A stretch of 64,000 nt of DNA from assembly GCA_001023535.1 (NCBI GenBank), contig CP011020.1, positions 620,001 through 684,000 of the forward strand. Direction: 5' to 3'. The first letter of the stretch is position 1. The number at the start of each line of letters is the position of its first letter. Below the pieces are notes generated by a model. The model searched no databases. It was not told the DNA's origin and was given only the letters and a program-made list of their open reading frames with translations. The position numbers and the translations under genes were made by a program. Origin of the DNA: Pseudomonas chlororaphis. Its GTDB lineage: Bacteria; Pseudomonadota; Gammaproteobacteria; Pseudomonadales; Pseudomonadaceae. Positions 55,411 through 64,000 of the stretch are shown here, in pieces.

Positions 55411-55474
55411 GGTTTGCCTCATGCAGCGAGATCGCCCACCGCGAATCGCACGTGACAGTTAAGGAATGGCAGGC

Positions 55475-56068
55475 ATGTTGGTCGTCTCACTCGGTGGCAG
55501 CCCCAGCCAGCGCTCACGCTCCGGGGTGTTGCTGGAACGCTCGCAACGTTGGTTGCAGCAGCAAGGTGTGGAAGTGGTCAGTTATCAGGTGCGTGATTTT
55601 CCGGCTGAAGACTTGCTCCATGCCCGTTTCGACAGCCCCAAGGTGGTCGACCTGCTCCAGCAGATCGACAACGCCGACGGCCTGTTGATCGCGACGCCCG
55701 TGTACAAGGCGTCTTTTTCCGGCGCGCTGAAGACGCTGCTGGACTTACTGCCGGAGCGAGCGCTGAGCCACAAGGTCGTGCTGCCCATGGCCACCGGAGG
55801 CAGCATCGCCCACATGCTGGCGGTGGACTACGCCCTCAAGCCGGTGTTGTCGGCCCTCAAGGCCCAGGAAATGCTCCAGGGGATCTTTGCCGAAGACAGC
55901 CAGATCGCCTATGGCGAAGGCACTGCCCAGGCGCAATTGGCACCGGCCCTGCAACAACGCTTGAACGAAGCCCTGGAGCAGTTTTTCAGTGCCATGGCGC
56001 GGCGGCCCAGGCCGCTGGACCCACACGTCTTGAATGAACGCCTGTTGAGTGCTCGCTGGAGCATTTGA
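55475..56068 (+). CDS. ssuE: NADPH-dependent FMN reductase of sulfonate metabolism
   Basis: A 197-residue flavin reductase supplying FMNH2 to SsuD. It has the [16 protein letters not shown] phosphate-binding loop and [31 protein letters not shown] 55475, nine bases after AAGGA, is preferred to ATG 55466, which is too close to that ribosome-binding site. Confidence 0.94.
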   Translation: MLVVSLGGSPSQRSRSGVLLERSQRWLQQQGVEVVSYQVRDFPAEDLLHARFDSPKVVDLLQQIDNADGLLIATPVYKASFSGALKTLLDLLPERALSHKVVLPMATGGSIAHMLAVDYALKPVLSALKAQEMLQGIFAEDSQIAYGEGTAQAQLAPALQQRLNEALEQFFSAMARRPRPLDPHVLNERLLSARWSI

Positions 56069-56159
56069 CCCCGTGTAAACCCAGTTTCAACTCACCTTAC
56101 TCAGCCGCCAACGGCCAAGCAGGTGCAGCCACACCCCCACAGCAAAAAGGAGAGGCGCC

Positions 56160-57125
56160 ATGCGCACTGTCATTTTGCGTCGCGGGCTGGTCGCTCTGTT
56201 TGCTGCGGCTGTGTCCTTCGGCGCTATTACCCAGGCTCAAGCCGAGACCTTGCGGATCGGTTATCAGAAGTACGGCACCCTGGTGCTGCTCAAGGCCAAG
56301 GGCACCTTGGAAAAACGCCTGGCCGCCCAAGGCGTGGATGTGCAATGGACCGAGTTTCCCGGCGGCCCGCAACTGCTTGAAGGCCTGAACGTCGGCTCCA
56401 TCGATTTCGGCGTGACCGGCGAAACCCCGCCGGTGTTCGCCCAGGCCGCTGGCGCCGACTTGCTCTACGTGGCGTATGAACCGCCTGCGCCCACCAGCGA
56501 AGCGATCCTGGTGCCCAAGGGGTCGCCCATCCAGTCGGTGCAAGACCTCAAGGGCAAGAAAGTCGCGCTGAACAAAGGTTCCAATGTCCACTACCTGCTG
56601 GTGCGGGCGTTGGAAGATGCAGGTCTGAAATACACCGACATCCAGACCGTTTTCCTGCCACCGGCCGACGCCCGTGCCGCATTCGAACGCGGCAGTGTCG
56701 ACGCCTGGGTGATCTGGGATCCGTACCAGGCCGCCGCCGAGCAACAGTTGCAGGCACGGACCCTGCGCGACGGCCAGGGCATCGTCGACAACCATCAGTT
56801 CTACCTCGCCACCAAGCCCTATGCGCAGCAGCATCCCCAGGTCATCACCGCCCTGGTGGACGAAGTGCGTGCCGTGGGGGAGTGGTCCAAGGCCAATCCC
56901 GAAGACGTGACCAAACAGGTGTCGCCACTGCTCGGCCTGCCTGAGCCGATCACCCTGACCTCGATGAAACGCCAGGGGTTCGGTGCCTCGTTCCTCACAC
57001 CCGACGTGGTGGCAGCCCAGCAGAAAATCGCCGACAGCTTCTACCAACTCAAGCTGATACCCAAGCCCTTGAGCATCAAGGACGTGATCTGGACGCCACC
57101 GGCGGCCGTCGCGAACGCGCAGTAA
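56160..57125 (+). CDS. ssuA: Aliphatic sulfonate ABC transporter, binding protein
   Basis: A 321-residue periplasmic protein with signal peptide ending TQAQA^ET. It has the SsuA/TauA/NitT fold: [55 protein letters not shown] and [20 protein letters not shown]. It is preceded by AAAGGAG. Confidence 0.95.
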   Translation: MRTVILRRGLVALFAAAVSFGAITQAQAETLRIGYQKYGTLVLLKAKGTLEKRLAAQGVDVQWTEFPGGPQLLEGLNVGSIDFGVTGETPPVFAQAAGADLLYVAYEPPAPTSEAILVPKGSPIQSVQDLKGKKVALNKGSNVHYLLVRALEDAGLKYTDIQTVFLPPADARAAFERGSVDAWVIWDPYQAAAEQQLQARTLRDGQGIVDNHQFYLATKPYAQQHPQVITALVDEVRAVGEWSKANPEDVTKQVSPLLGLPEPITLTSMKRQGFGASFLTPDVVAAQQKIADSFYQLKLIPKPLSIKDVIWTPPAAVANAQ

Positions 57126-57150
57126 TCCGACCCCCTTAGGAGACCACTCC

Positions 57151-58299
57151 ATGAGCCTCAATATTTTCTGGTTCCTGCCCACCCACGGCGATGGCCATTA
57201 CCTTGGCACCGCCGAAGGCGCCCGCGCCGTCGATCACGGCTACCTGCAACAGATCGCCCAGGCTGCGGACCGGCTGGGTTTCGGTGGCGTGCTGATTCCC
57301 ACCGGACGCTCCTGCGAAGACTCCTGGCTGGTGGCGGCCTCGTTGATTCCCGTGACTCAGCGCCTGAAGTTCCTCGTTGCCCTGCGCCCCGGGATCATTT
57401 CCCCGACGGTGGCGGCGCGGCAGGCCGCAACCCTGGACCGGTTGTCCGGCGGGCGCGCGTTGTTCAACCTGGTGACGGGTGGCGACCCGGACGAACTGGC
57501 CGGCGACGGCCTGTTCCTCGACCACGAGGCGCGCTACCAGGCGTCGGTGGAGTTCACTCGCATCTGGCGTCGGGTCCTGGAAGGCGAGACCGTGGATTAC
57601 GACGGCGAGCACATCAGCGTCAAGGGCGCCAAGTTGCTCTACCCGCCGATCCAGCAACCGCGTCCGCCTTTGTATTTCGGCGGCTCTTCCGAAGCGGCCC
57701 AGGACCTCGCCGCCGAACAGGTGGAAATGGTGCTGACCTGGGGCGAACCACCGGAGGCCGTTGCCCAGAAAATCGAACAGGTCCGGGCCAAGGCTGCCAA
57801 GCTGGGCCGCACCGTGCGCTTCGGCATCCGCTTGCACGTGATCGTGCGCGAAACCAATGCCGAGGCCTGGCAGGCCGCCAACCGGTTGATCTCCCACCTG
57901 GACGACGACACCATCGCCCGCGCCCAGGCCTCCCTGGCGCGCTTCGACTCGGTGGGCCAGCAACGCATGGCCGCCCTGCACGGTGGTCGGCGCGACAAAC
58001 TGGAAGTGAGCCCCAACCTCTGGGCCGGTGTCGGCCTGGTTCGCGGTGGTGCCGGCACGGCACTGGTGGGCGATGGCCCGACTGTCGCCGCGCGGGTCAA
58101 GGAATACGCCGACCTGGGGATCGATACGTTCATCTTCTCGGGTTATCCACACCTGGAAGAGTCCTATCGCGTGGCGGAACTGTTGTTCCCGCATCTGGAC
58201 GTGGAGCGCCCGGAACTGCCCAAGAGCCAGGGCTACGTGAGCCCGTTCGGGGAAATGGTCGCCAATGACATTCTCCCCAAAGCCGCCGCACAGAGCTGA
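57151..58299 (+). CDS. ssuD: FMNH2-dependent alkanesulfonate monooxygenase
   Basis: A 382-residue luciferase-like enzyme that releases sulfite from alkanesulfonates using FMNH2 from SsuE. Recognisable parts: [42 protein letters not shown], and [30 protein letters not shown] with the LVTGGDP signature. Length is normal. It lies 25 bp after ssuA. Confidence 0.97.
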   Translation: MSLNIFWFLPTHGDGHYLGTAEGARAVDHGYLQQIAQAADRLGFGGVLIPTGRSCEDSWLVAASLIPVTQRLKFLVALRPGIISPTVAARQAATLDRLSGGRALFNLVTGGDPDELAGDGLFLDHEARYQASVEFTRIWRRVLEGETVDYDGEHISVKGAKLLYPPIQQPRPPLYFGGSSEAAQDLAAEQVEMVLTWGEPPEAVAQKIEQVRAKAAKLGRTVRFGIRLHVIVRETNAEAWQAANRLISHLDDDTIARAQASLARFDSVGQQRMAALHGGRRDKLEVSPNLWAGVGLVRGGAGTALVGDGPTVAARVKEYADLGIDTFIFSGYPHLEESYRVAELLFPHLDVERPELPKSQGYVSPFGEMVANDILPKAAAQS

Positions 58300-58306
58300 G
58301 GCGGCC

Positions 58307-59089
58307 ATGAAAAAACTTATCCACAACCTGGCGCCCTGGGCGGTGCCGCTGCTGTTGCTGGCGGTGTGGCAACTGGCAGTGTCGGCGGGCTGGCTGTCCA
58401 CGCGGATCCTGCCGGCCCCGGTGGCGGTCATCGAGGCCGGGGTAAACCTGGTGCGCAGCGGCGAGATCTGGACGCACCTGGCCATCAGCGGCTGGCGGGC
58501 GGCGGTCGGCTTCGCCATCGGCGGCGGTATCGGCCTGATCCTGGGCTTTATCACTGGCCTGTCGAAATGGGGCGAGCGCCTGTTGGACAGCTCGGTGCAG
58601 ATGGTCCGCAACGTCCCGCACCTGGCGTTGATTCCCCTGGTGATCCTGTGGTTCGGCATCGACGAGTCGGCGAAGATTTTCCTGGTGGCGCTGGGCACGC
58701 TGTTTCCCATCTACCTCAACACCTATCACGGCATCCGTAATGTCGATCCGGCCCTGGTGGAGATGTCCCGCAGCTATGGCTTGTCCGGCTTCAGCCTGTT
58801 TCGCCAGGTGATCCTGCCAGGTGCCTTGCCGTCGATCCTGGTGGGGGTGCGGTTTGCACTCGGTTTCATGTGGTTGACGCTGATCGTGGCGGAAACCATC
58901 TCGGCCAGTTCCGGCATCGGCTATCTGGCGATGAATGCCCGGGAGTTCCTGCAGACCGACGTTGTGGTGCTGGCGATTCTTCTGTACGCCGTGCTGGGCA
59001 AGCTGGCCGACCTTGCCGCCCGCGGGCTGGAACGGGTCTGGTTGCGTTGGCACCCGGCCTACCAAGTGAGCAAGGGAGGTGTCGCATGA
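58307..59089 (+). CDS. ssuC: Aliphatic sulfonate ABC transporter permease
   Basis: A 260-residue inner-membrane permease with about six segments and the EAA loop [31 protein letters not shown]. The start lies 7 bp after the ssuD stop, with GAGGCGG before the ATG. Its stop overlaps ssuB by four bases. Confidence 0.95.
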   Translation: MKKLIHNLAPWAVPLLLLAVWQLAVSAGWLSTRILPAPVAVIEAGVNLVRSGEIWTHLAISGWRAAVGFAIGGGIGLILGFITGLSKWGERLLDSSVQMVRNVPHLALIPLVILWFGIDESAKIFLVALGTLFPIYLNTYHGIRNVDPALVEMSRSYGLSGFSLFRQVILPGALPSILVGVRFALGFMWLTLIVAETISASSGIGYLAMNAREFLQTDVVVLAILLYAVLGKLADLAARGLERVWLRWHPAYQVSKGGVA

Positions 59090-59892
59090 CGGCCCAACAA
59101 CCTCCGCGCCTGCTGCGAGGCATCCCGCTGGCGGTGCGCAAGTTGCAGAAAACCTTCGGCACCCGTGCGGTGCTGCGTGATATCGACTTGCATATCCCGG
59201 CCGGGCAGTTCGTGGCGGTGGTCGGTCGCAGCGGCTGTGGCAAAAGTACTTTGCTGCGCTTGCTGGCCGGCCTCGACCAACCCAGCGCGGGTCAATTGCT
59301 GGCCGGCTCGGCGCCGTTGAGTGCCGTGCAACAGGACACGCGGCTGATGTTCCAGGAGGCGCGCTTGTTGCCCTGGAAAAAAATCATCGACAACGTCGGT
59401 CTTGGGCTCAAGGGCAACTGGCGGCCGCAAGCCTTGCAGGCGTTGGAAGCCGTCGGCCTGGCCGACCGTGCCAATGAATGGCCGGCCGCGTTGTCCGGTG
59501 GCCAGAAGCAACGCGTGGCCCTGGCCCGGGCGCTGATCCACCAACCGCGCTTGCTGTTGCTCGACGAACCCTTGGGGGCGCTGGACGCCCTGACCCGTAT
59601 CGAGATGCAGCAGTTGATCGAAAACCTGTGGCAGGCACACGGCTTCACCGTGTTGCTGGTGACTCACGACGTCAGCGAAGCGGTGGCCATCGCCGACCGG
59701 GTCATCCTGATCGAAGACGGCCAGATCGGCCTCGACCTGCTCATCGACCTGCCACGTCCACGGGTTCGCGGCTCTCATCGCCTGGCGAGCCTGGAAACCG
59801 AAGTGCTCAACCGTGTGCTGTCCTTGCCCGGCCAACCGCCGGAACCCGAACCCGTTTCACCCTTGCCCACGCAGTTGCGTTGGGCGCAATGA
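59086..59892 (+). CDS. ssuB: Aliphatic sulfonate ABC transporter ATP-binding protein
   Basis: A 268-residue ATPase. Walker A is [10 protein letters not shown]-loop [11 protein letters not shown] (the RLLPW form typical of the sulfonate/nitrate/taurine group), signature LSGGQKQR, Walker [13 protein letters not shown], and H-loop VLLVTHD. AAGGGAGG precedes the ATG inside the end of ssuC. Confidence 0.95.
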   Translation: MTAQQPPRLLRGIPLAVRKLQKTFGTRAVLRDIDLHIPAGQFVAVVGRSGCGKSTLLRLLAGLDQPSAGQLLAGSAPLSAVQQDTRLMFQEARLLPWKKIIDNVGLGLKGNWRPQALQALEAVGLADRANEWPAALSGGQKQRVALARALIHQPRLLLLDEPLGALDALTRIEMQQLIENLWQAHGFTVLLVTHDVSEAVAIADRVILIEDGQIGLDLLIDLPRPRVRGSHRLASLETEVLNRVLSLPGQPPEPEPVSPLPTQLRWAQ

Positions 59893-59997
59893 AGCCGCTT
59901 CAAGCGGCCAGCGACACGCTGCAAGAAGAGGCGCGTGCTTTTCCTTGCAGCTTGTAGCTCGAAGCTTGCAGCTCATTTCGACCCCAGGAGAAATAAC

Positions 59998-60213
59998 ATG
60001 ACTATCAAAGCCATCAACGTGCGCAACCAGTTCAAAGGCACCATCAAGGAAATCGTCGAAGGCGACGTGCTCTCGGAAATCGACGTGCAAACGGCCTCCG
60101 GCATCGTCACCTCGGTCATCACCACCCGTTCGGTGAAAGAGCTGGAGCTGGCAATCGGCAGCGAAGTGATCGCCTTCGTCAAATCCACCGAGGTGTCCAT
60201 CGCCAAGTTGTGA
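59998..60213 (+). CDS. ssuF: TOBE-domain molybdopterin-binding-like protein SsuF
   Basis: A 71-residue single TOBE/Mop domain: AINVRNQFKGTIKEIVEGDVLSEIDVQTASGIVTSVITTRSVKELELAIGSEVIAFVKSTEVSI. In P. putida the homologous ssuF ends the ssu operon and is needed for sulfonate use. It follows ssuB by 105 bp, a gap that contains the short inverted repeat GCTTGTAGCTCGAAGCTTGCAGC. A terminator comes directly after. Confidence 0.93.
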   Translation: MTIKAINVRNQFKGTIKEIVEGDVLSEIDVQTASGIVTSVITTRSVKELELAIGSEVIAFVKSTEVSIAKL

Positions 60214-60229
60214 GCGGTGCGTGACCCAC

Positions 60230-60264
60230 GGCCCCGAACGGCGCGAGCCCTTCGGGGCTTTTTT
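60230..60264 (+). terminator. Rho-independent terminator of the ssu operon
   Basis: GCCCCGAA (60231-60238) and TTCGGGGC (60251-60258) form an 8-bp stem with a 12-base loop, followed by TTTTTT. Confidence 0.92.
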
Positions 60265-60351
60265 AGCGTCACTAAAAGGCGTTTTATCTAATTTAAAGGG
60301 ATTTATAAGATCTTTAAGAGTGGACTGTTTTTAACATTTATTCTGTTTAAG

Positions 60352-60397
60352 CGGTGCTATAGTCCGTTTTATCAAGCATAGCAGCTTCAGAGCACCG
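60352..60397. promoter_or_regulatory. Promoter/operator region of hipBA
   Basis: CGGTGCT (60352-60358) and AGCACCG (60391-60397) are perfect inverted repeats just before the hipB start at 60401. GGACT (60322-60326) and AGTCC (60361-60365) form a second pair. TATAGT (60358-60363) is a -10 candidate inside. Autorepression by HipB is typical of the family. Confidence 0.5.
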
Positions 60398-60400
60398 TTT

Positions 60401-60718
60401 ATGTCTGGATTTTTTCCTATTGATTGTGCCGACACGCTCCACGCCATTGGCCTGCTGGTGAAAAGTCGGCGGCTTCAACACCGGCAGCGGCAGAAAGATC
60501 TTGCCGCTTCTCTTAAGCTGTCGGAGCGAACAGTGCGCAAAATCGAGGCGGGCGACCCCACTGTGGAGTTGCGCTCATTCATGTTGGTGCTGTGGCAATT
60601 GGGGCTGATCCAGGAAGTGTTCCAAAGCCGTCAACAGCTCGAAGCTTCATCCCTTGTATCCACTCAAGCGCCTCGCAACGCTCGTGTACGCCTGGCCAGT
60701 GTAAAGGGAGAATTCTGA
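60401..60718 (+). CDS. hipB: HipB-type helix-turn-helix antitoxin
   Basis: A 105-residue protein with an HTH_3/Xre domain (GLLVKSRRLQHRQRQKDLAASLKLSERTVRKIEAGDPTVELRSFMLVLWQLGL, about residues 17-69) and a basic tail. The stop overlaps the hipA start by one base (TGATG), the standard hipBA layout. It would neutralise HipA and repress the operon. Confidence 0.88.
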   Translation: MSGFFPIDCADTLHAIGLLVKSRRLQHRQRQKDLAASLKLSERTVRKIEAGDPTVELRSFMLVLWQLGLIQEVFQSRQQLEASSLVSTQAPRNARVRLASVKGEF

Positions 60719-61932
60719 TGGCCAGGGCCTACATTTATGTTGAAGACCCTCAGACTGGAGAGATCCGCACGCTGGGGCGATTGAGCATCGATAATGGTCG
60801 GGGCGAGTTCAGCTACGACCCGGAGTATGTTGCCCAGCATCGTTGGGTGCCAGATCCCATCCGTTATCCGTTGCGCATCCAGCCTTTTACCGGCATTGCC
60901 ACCAACCGCGGTGTGCCCGGTTTCATCAATGATTCAATGCCCGACGGCTGGGGCGAGCGTGTCTTGAGAGACCTTCATCGAGCGGATCTGGAGGCTGTCG
61001 ATTACCTGCTCAAGTCCCCCAACAACGATCGCGCCGGCAACCTCATGGCCGGGATAAGCCGGCATCCACCCGTTGGCATCGGCCAGGAAGCGCTGCCCTC
61101 CCTTAAGGGGTTGTCTGCATTCATCGAGGCCACCGAAGCGATCTTCGATAACCAACTGGATGATGAGGCGATCAAAACCCTCCAGTTGCGCAAACAACGT
61201 TCATCGCTGGGGGGCGCAAGGCCCAAGCGTACATTACACGATGAGGGCGTCTTCATTCTTGCCAAGCCCCGTGATCGCTATGACACCTGTGATGTCCCGG
61301 CCATGGAACATGCCTGCATGACATTCGCTTCGCTCAAGGGACTGAATGTCGCGAAAACTGCGCTGTACCTCGGTGCGCCCTCGACGTTGCTGGTCAAACG
61401 ATTCGACCGATTTCCGATTGCCGAGTCCGGCCGTCGGATACCGATGCTGAGCGGGCTGACGCTCCTGGATGCCGATTGGCGATCCAATGATCGCAGCGCC
61501 TGGGTGTATGCCGGGCTTGCCAACGAGATGCAGCGTCGCGGGGTGCCGGATGATGACTTGCGTGAACTGTTCAAGCGCATGTGTTTCAACGCCCTGGTGG
61601 GCAATGACGATGATCACCCGAAGAATCACGCCATTCTCTGGCTCGAGGGACGCTGGCGGTTGGCTCCGATGTATGACGTAGTCCCGGGACTGGAGGGTTC
61701 GTCACCACCCTACCTTTCGATGGCGGTTGGTCGCAGTGGGCGAGTGATCAGTCGAGAGAACCTGCTCAGCCATTGCCTGCACTTTGCCTTGACGCCAGAG
61801 CAGGCCACCGATGTCCTGGATGAAGTGATCAGTTGGGAGGCAGAGCTTGGCGCGCATTACGCCAGCCATTTGACGGGTGCTGAGTTGGAACTCGGTGTGA
61901 GCGCGATAGGCGCTAAACGTATGAAAAGCTGA
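60718..61932 (+). CDS. hipA: HipA-type serine/threonine kinase toxin
   Basis: A 404-residue HipA-family kinase. The N-terminal subdomain is followed by SSLGGARPKRTLHDEGVFILAKPRDRYD and LLVKRFDR. The catalytic loop is NALVGNDDDHPKNH (Asp and Asn as in HipA), and the metal-binding LAPMYDVVPG follows. In E. coli the target is glutamyl-tRNA synthetase, but related kinases have other targets. All kinase residues I can recognise are intact. The start is ATG 60718; upstream in-frame codons lie within hipB. Confidence 0.9.
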   Translation: MARAYIYVEDPQTGEIRTLGRLSIDNGRGEFSYDPEYVAQHRWVPDPIRYPLRIQPFTGIATNRGVPGFINDSMPDGWGERVLRDLHRADLEAVDYLLKSPNNDRAGNLMAGISRHPPVGIGQEALPSLKGLSAFIEATEAIFDNQLDDEAIKTLQLRKQRSSLGGARPKRTLHDEGVFILAKPRDRYDTCDVPAMEHACMTFASLKGLNVAKTALYLGAPSTLLVKRFDRFPIAESGRRIPMLSGLTLLDADWRSNDRSAWVYAGLANEMQRRGVPDDDLRELFKRMCFNALVGNDDDHPKNHAILWLEGRWRLAPMYDVVPGLEGSSPPYLSMAVGRSGRVISRENLLSHCLHFALTPEQATDVLDEVISWEAELGAHYASHLTGAELELGVSAIGAKRMKS

Positions 61933-61944
61933 TGACTGAGGGGA

Positions 61945-62580
61945 TCAGGCTGTTTCTCGCTTGGGCAGATACGGCGGCAGGTACAGGCCCAGGTACGCGT
62001 CGAACACTCGCATGCCTTCTTCGGCCATGCGTGGGGTGATCTGCCCGTGTTGCTGCACCGAGCGGGCGTAGACGCGGTCGCCCAGTTCCATGGCCAGGGC
62101 GAACACGTCGACGTCGGTGGGCAGGGCCGGCAGGGCGAAATGGCGGTCGAAGAGCTTGTGCATCAGGTCGCCGAGTTCGAGGTCGTGCTGGCGGTCGGCC
62201 TGGGTGACCTCGGTCAGGCCATGCTGGGCCAGGATCAATTGGCGGGCGGCGGCGTCCTGGCCATAGATGGTGAGCATGCGCTGTTCCACCAGCCGTGACA
62301 GGTCGTGCCAGTGGTTCAGGGCGTCATGGTCGATGGGGGCTTGCAGGCAGGCGCGGAACGCGGCGTGGACATCGGCGGTCAGGGCTTCGAGCAGGGCAGG
62401 GACGCTGGCGAAGAAGTGATACACGGAGGACGGGGGAATCCCGGCGCGTTCAGCGACGCTGTAGATCGACAGGCTGGCCACGCCTTCGGCGGCAAGCAGC
62501 GTGCGGGCGGCGTCGAGAATCGAGTCGATCCGGGCCTGGCTGCGTGCGCGGGGTTTGCGAGGGGTGGCGGTGCGCGTCAT
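61945..62580 (-). CDS. TetR family transcriptional regulator
   Basis: A 211-residue regulator. The N-terminal HTH is ARIDSILDAARTLLAAEGVASLSIYSVAERAGIPPSSVYHFFASVPALLEAL (about residues 15-65). The C-terminal helical ligand domain is family-specific and uninformative. It is convergent with hipA, 12 bp apart. No target operon is adjacent on its 5' side except a REP element and the glutamine-synthetase gene. Confidence 0.9.
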   Translation of the reverse strand: MTRTATPRKPRARSQARIDSILDAARTLLAAEGVASLSIYSVAERAGIPPSSVYHFFASVPALLEALTADVHAAFRACLQAPIDHDALNHWHDLSRLVEQRMLTIYGQDAAARQLILAQHGLTEVTQADRQHDLELGDLMHKLFDRHFALPALPTDVDVFALAMELGDRVYARSVQQHGQITPRMAEEGMRVFDAYLGLYLPPYLPKRETA

Positions 62581-62661
62581 GGGTGGCTCCTGCGGGACTG
62601 CGGGCATTGTACGCAGAGCGAGCGGAGGGTCCATAGCGGCGCTTGTGAGGAAAAGAAACCT

Positions 62662-62792
62662 GTGGCGAGGGAGTTTGCTCCCGCTGGGCTGCGCAGCAGC
62701 CCCGACGTCAGTCACTGCGGTGCTTCAAGTTGATCGCTCAAGCCTTTTTTGGGGCTGCTGCGCAGCCCAGCGGGAGCAAGCTCCCTCGCCAC
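62662..62792. repeat. REP palindrome pair, GTGGCGAGGGAGC family, long spacer
   Basis: GTGGCGAGGGAGTTTGCTCC and GGAGCAAGCTCCCTCGCCAC are joined by longer internal complementarity (GCTGGGCTGCGCAGCAGCCC with GGGGCTGCTGCGCAGCCCAG). The whole 131 bp can form one long hairpin. It fills most of the 327-bp gap between the TetR gene and the glutamine-synthetase gene. Confidence 0.92.
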
Positions 62793-62855
62793 GGTCTTGC
62801 GTCTAGCCGGACCATTGTGGAGGCAGCCAATTCATCATCTGGGCTGAACAGCCAT

Positions 62856-62893
62856 AAAAAACGCCGCAGCCCGTGAAGGCCTGCGGCGTTTTC
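62856..62893 (-). terminator. Rho-independent terminator of the glutamine-synthetase-family gene
   Basis: ACGCCGCAG (62861-62869) and CTGCGGCGT (62881-62889) form a 9-bp stem, and on the minus strand it is followed by six Ts. It lies 15 bp beyond the stop. Confidence 0.93.
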
Positions 62894-62907
62894 TCTACCG
62901 CAACCGC

Positions 62908-64000
62908 TTACACGGTATGCAGGTACCAGTTGTATTCAAGGTCGGAGATGGAGTGTTCGAACTCCTCCAGCTCGCTTTCCTTGCAGGCCACGAAGATATC
63001 GATGTATTTCGGGTCGATGTACTTGGCCATGACTTCGCTGTCGTCCAGCTCGCGCAGGGCATCGCGCAGGTTGTTCGGCAGGCTTTGCTCGTTCTGCTCG
63101 TAGCTGTTGCCTTCGACCGGAGCACCCGGCTCGATCTTGTTGACCAGGCCATGGTGCACGCCAGCCAGCACGGAGGCCATCAGCAGGTATGGGTTGGCGT
63201 CGGCGCCGGCCACACGGTGTTCCAGGCGCACGGCATCGGCAGCGCCGGTCGGTACGCGCAAGGCCACGGTGCGGTTGTCCAGGCCCCAGGTCGGCGAGTT
63301 CGGCACGTAGAACTGGGCGCCGAAACGGCGGTAGGAGTTGACGTTCGGGCAGAGGAAGGCCATCTGCGCGGGCAGGGTCTCGAGCACACCGCCGATCGCG
63401 TGACGCAGCGCGGCGTTCTGCTCGGGATCCTCGCTGGCAAAGATGTTCTTGCCGTCTTTGTCCAGGACCGAAATGTGAACGTGCAGACCATTGCCCGCCT
63501 GGCCTGGGTACGGCTTGGCCATGAAGGTGGTGTCCATTTCATGGTCGTAGGCGATGTTCTTGATCAGGCGCTTGAGCAGGACCGCATAGTCGCAGGCCTT
63601 GATCGGGTCGGCGACGTGGTGCAGGTTCACTTCGAACTGCGCCGGGGCACTTTCCTTGACGATGGCGTCGGCGGGAATGCCTTGTTCCTTGGCGCCTTCG
63701 AGGATGTCCTGGAGGCAATCGACATATTCGTCGAGGTCGTCAATCAGGTAGACCTGGGTCGAATGCGGACGCTTGCCGGAGATGGGGGAGCGGGGCGGTT
63801 GTGGGCGTCCATTCACGTTCTCCTGGTCGATCAGGTAGAACTCCAACTCGAACGCGGCGCAGATGGTCAGGCCCAGCTCATCGAACTTGGTCACGACCTG
63901 GCGCAGGACCTCGCGGGGGTCGGCGAAGAACGGCTCGCCTTCGAGCTCGTGCATGGTCATCAGCAGTTGCGCGGTGGGGCGCTTTTGCCAGGGCTCATTG
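62908..64000 (-). CDS. Glutamine synthetase family protein (gamma-glutamylpolyamine synthetase-like), 5' end outside window
   Basis: The frame continues without interruption through base 64000, so the N-terminal part is missing. Visible parts are FELEFYLIDQENVNGRPQPPRSP (metal-binding E-x-E), the ATP-site region GNGLHVHISVLDKDGKNIF, and the arginine/ammonia-site segment NSYRRFGAQFYVPNSPTWGLDNRT. It ends YNWYLHTV. The GS-III-like sequence and the VNGRPQPPRSP insertion resemble pseudomonad polyamine-utilisation synthetases (PuuA/SpuI type) rather than GlnA. Which paralogue it is cannot be decided here. Confidence 0.88.
   Translation of the reverse strand, partial: NEPWQKRPTAQLLMTMHELEGEPFFADPREVLRQVVTKFDELGLTICAAFELEFYLIDQENVNGRPQPPRSPISGKRPHSTQVYLIDDLDEYVDCLQDILEGAKEQGIPADAIVKESAPAQFEVNLHHVADPIKACDYAVLLKRLIKNIAYDHEMDTTFMAKPYPGQAGNGLHVHISVLDKDGKNIFASEDPEQNAALRHAIGGVLETLPAQMAFLCPNVNSYRRFGAQFYVPNSPTWGLDNRTVALRVPTGAADAVRLEHRVAGADANPYLLMASVLAGVHHGLVNKIEPGAPVEGNSYEQNEQSLPNNLRDALRELDDSEVMAKYIDPKYIDIFVACKESELEEFEHSISDLEYNWYLHTV

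Noticed and set aside
55187..55462. 91-codon frame over the REP pair before ssuE
   Set aside because: It translates the REP palindrome (MGAGLLAKAVYQ), a common artefact of these repeats.

Overview
The window comes from a fluorescent-group Pseudomonas chromosome. The evidence is the GC-rich coding sequence, an OprD-family porin, a DUF2388 protein, an lsfA-ssuEADCBF sulfonate cluster, and two families of Pseudomonas-type REP palindromes (GTGGGAGC.. and GTGGCGAGGGAGC.. cores). The backbone gene order also matches, as far as I recall, the P. aeruginosa hemB-ppk-ppx / trxA-rho-ubiD / zapA-pepP-ubiH / gcvTH / argE-argA neighbourhood. Both edge genes are cut: a cytochrome c-FTR1 iron permease on the left and a glutamine-synthetase-family gene on the right. 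No rRNA, tRNA, CRISPR array or complete insertion sequence was seen.

Layout. 1-10154 is housekeeping: iron permease, UPF0178, elbB, a sterol-desaturase-like enzyme, DedA, hemB, ppk1 and ppx. 10261-16146 is a chaperone-usher fimbrial locus of the DUF1120 type. It has two tandemly duplicated major-subunit genes, each behind the same three-heptad upstream element, then a chaperone, an usher, and a third DUF1120-like subunit overlapping the usher. 16150-19970 is a polar amino-acid ABC transporter with a divergent FadR-type regulator. 20092-31558 holds trxA, rho, an OafA/SGNH acyltransferase, ubiD with an iron-sulfur flavin reductase, chaC, glpT, a quinone reductase, a FliL-like protein, an EVE protein and a 48-residue membrane protein. 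31594-37562 is the fau-ssrS(6S RNA)-zapA unit facing the UPF0149-pepP-ubiH-ubiI operon. 37738-42229 carries a ferric-iron ABC transporter and gcvT-gcvH.

42230-43842 is an AT-rich accessory insert directly after gcvH. It contains a 7 x 7-bp tandem repeat, a start-codon-enclosing 10-bp hairpin, and an orphan mini-Rhs protein with a toxin-like C-terminal tip but no recognisable immunity gene. No gcvP follows gcvH here. 43887-53253 returns to the backbone: DUF2388, a GspE/PilB-type ATPase, an ACT-like/Lrp pair, a CYTH-CHAD triphosphatase, argE, argA and an OprD-family porin. 53325-54299 is a hepT-mntA toxin-antitoxin module lying between two copies of the porin terminator, a footprint of insertion or recombination. 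54520-60213 is the sulfonate-sulfur regulon (lsfA, ssuEADCBF), followed by a hipBA module, a TetR regulator and the truncated glutamine synthetase gene.

The most promising items are the mini-Rhs locus with its start-codon hairpin and heptamer array, the BvgA-like heptad elements upstream of the duplicated fimbrial subunits, and the terminator-flanked hepT-mntA cassette.
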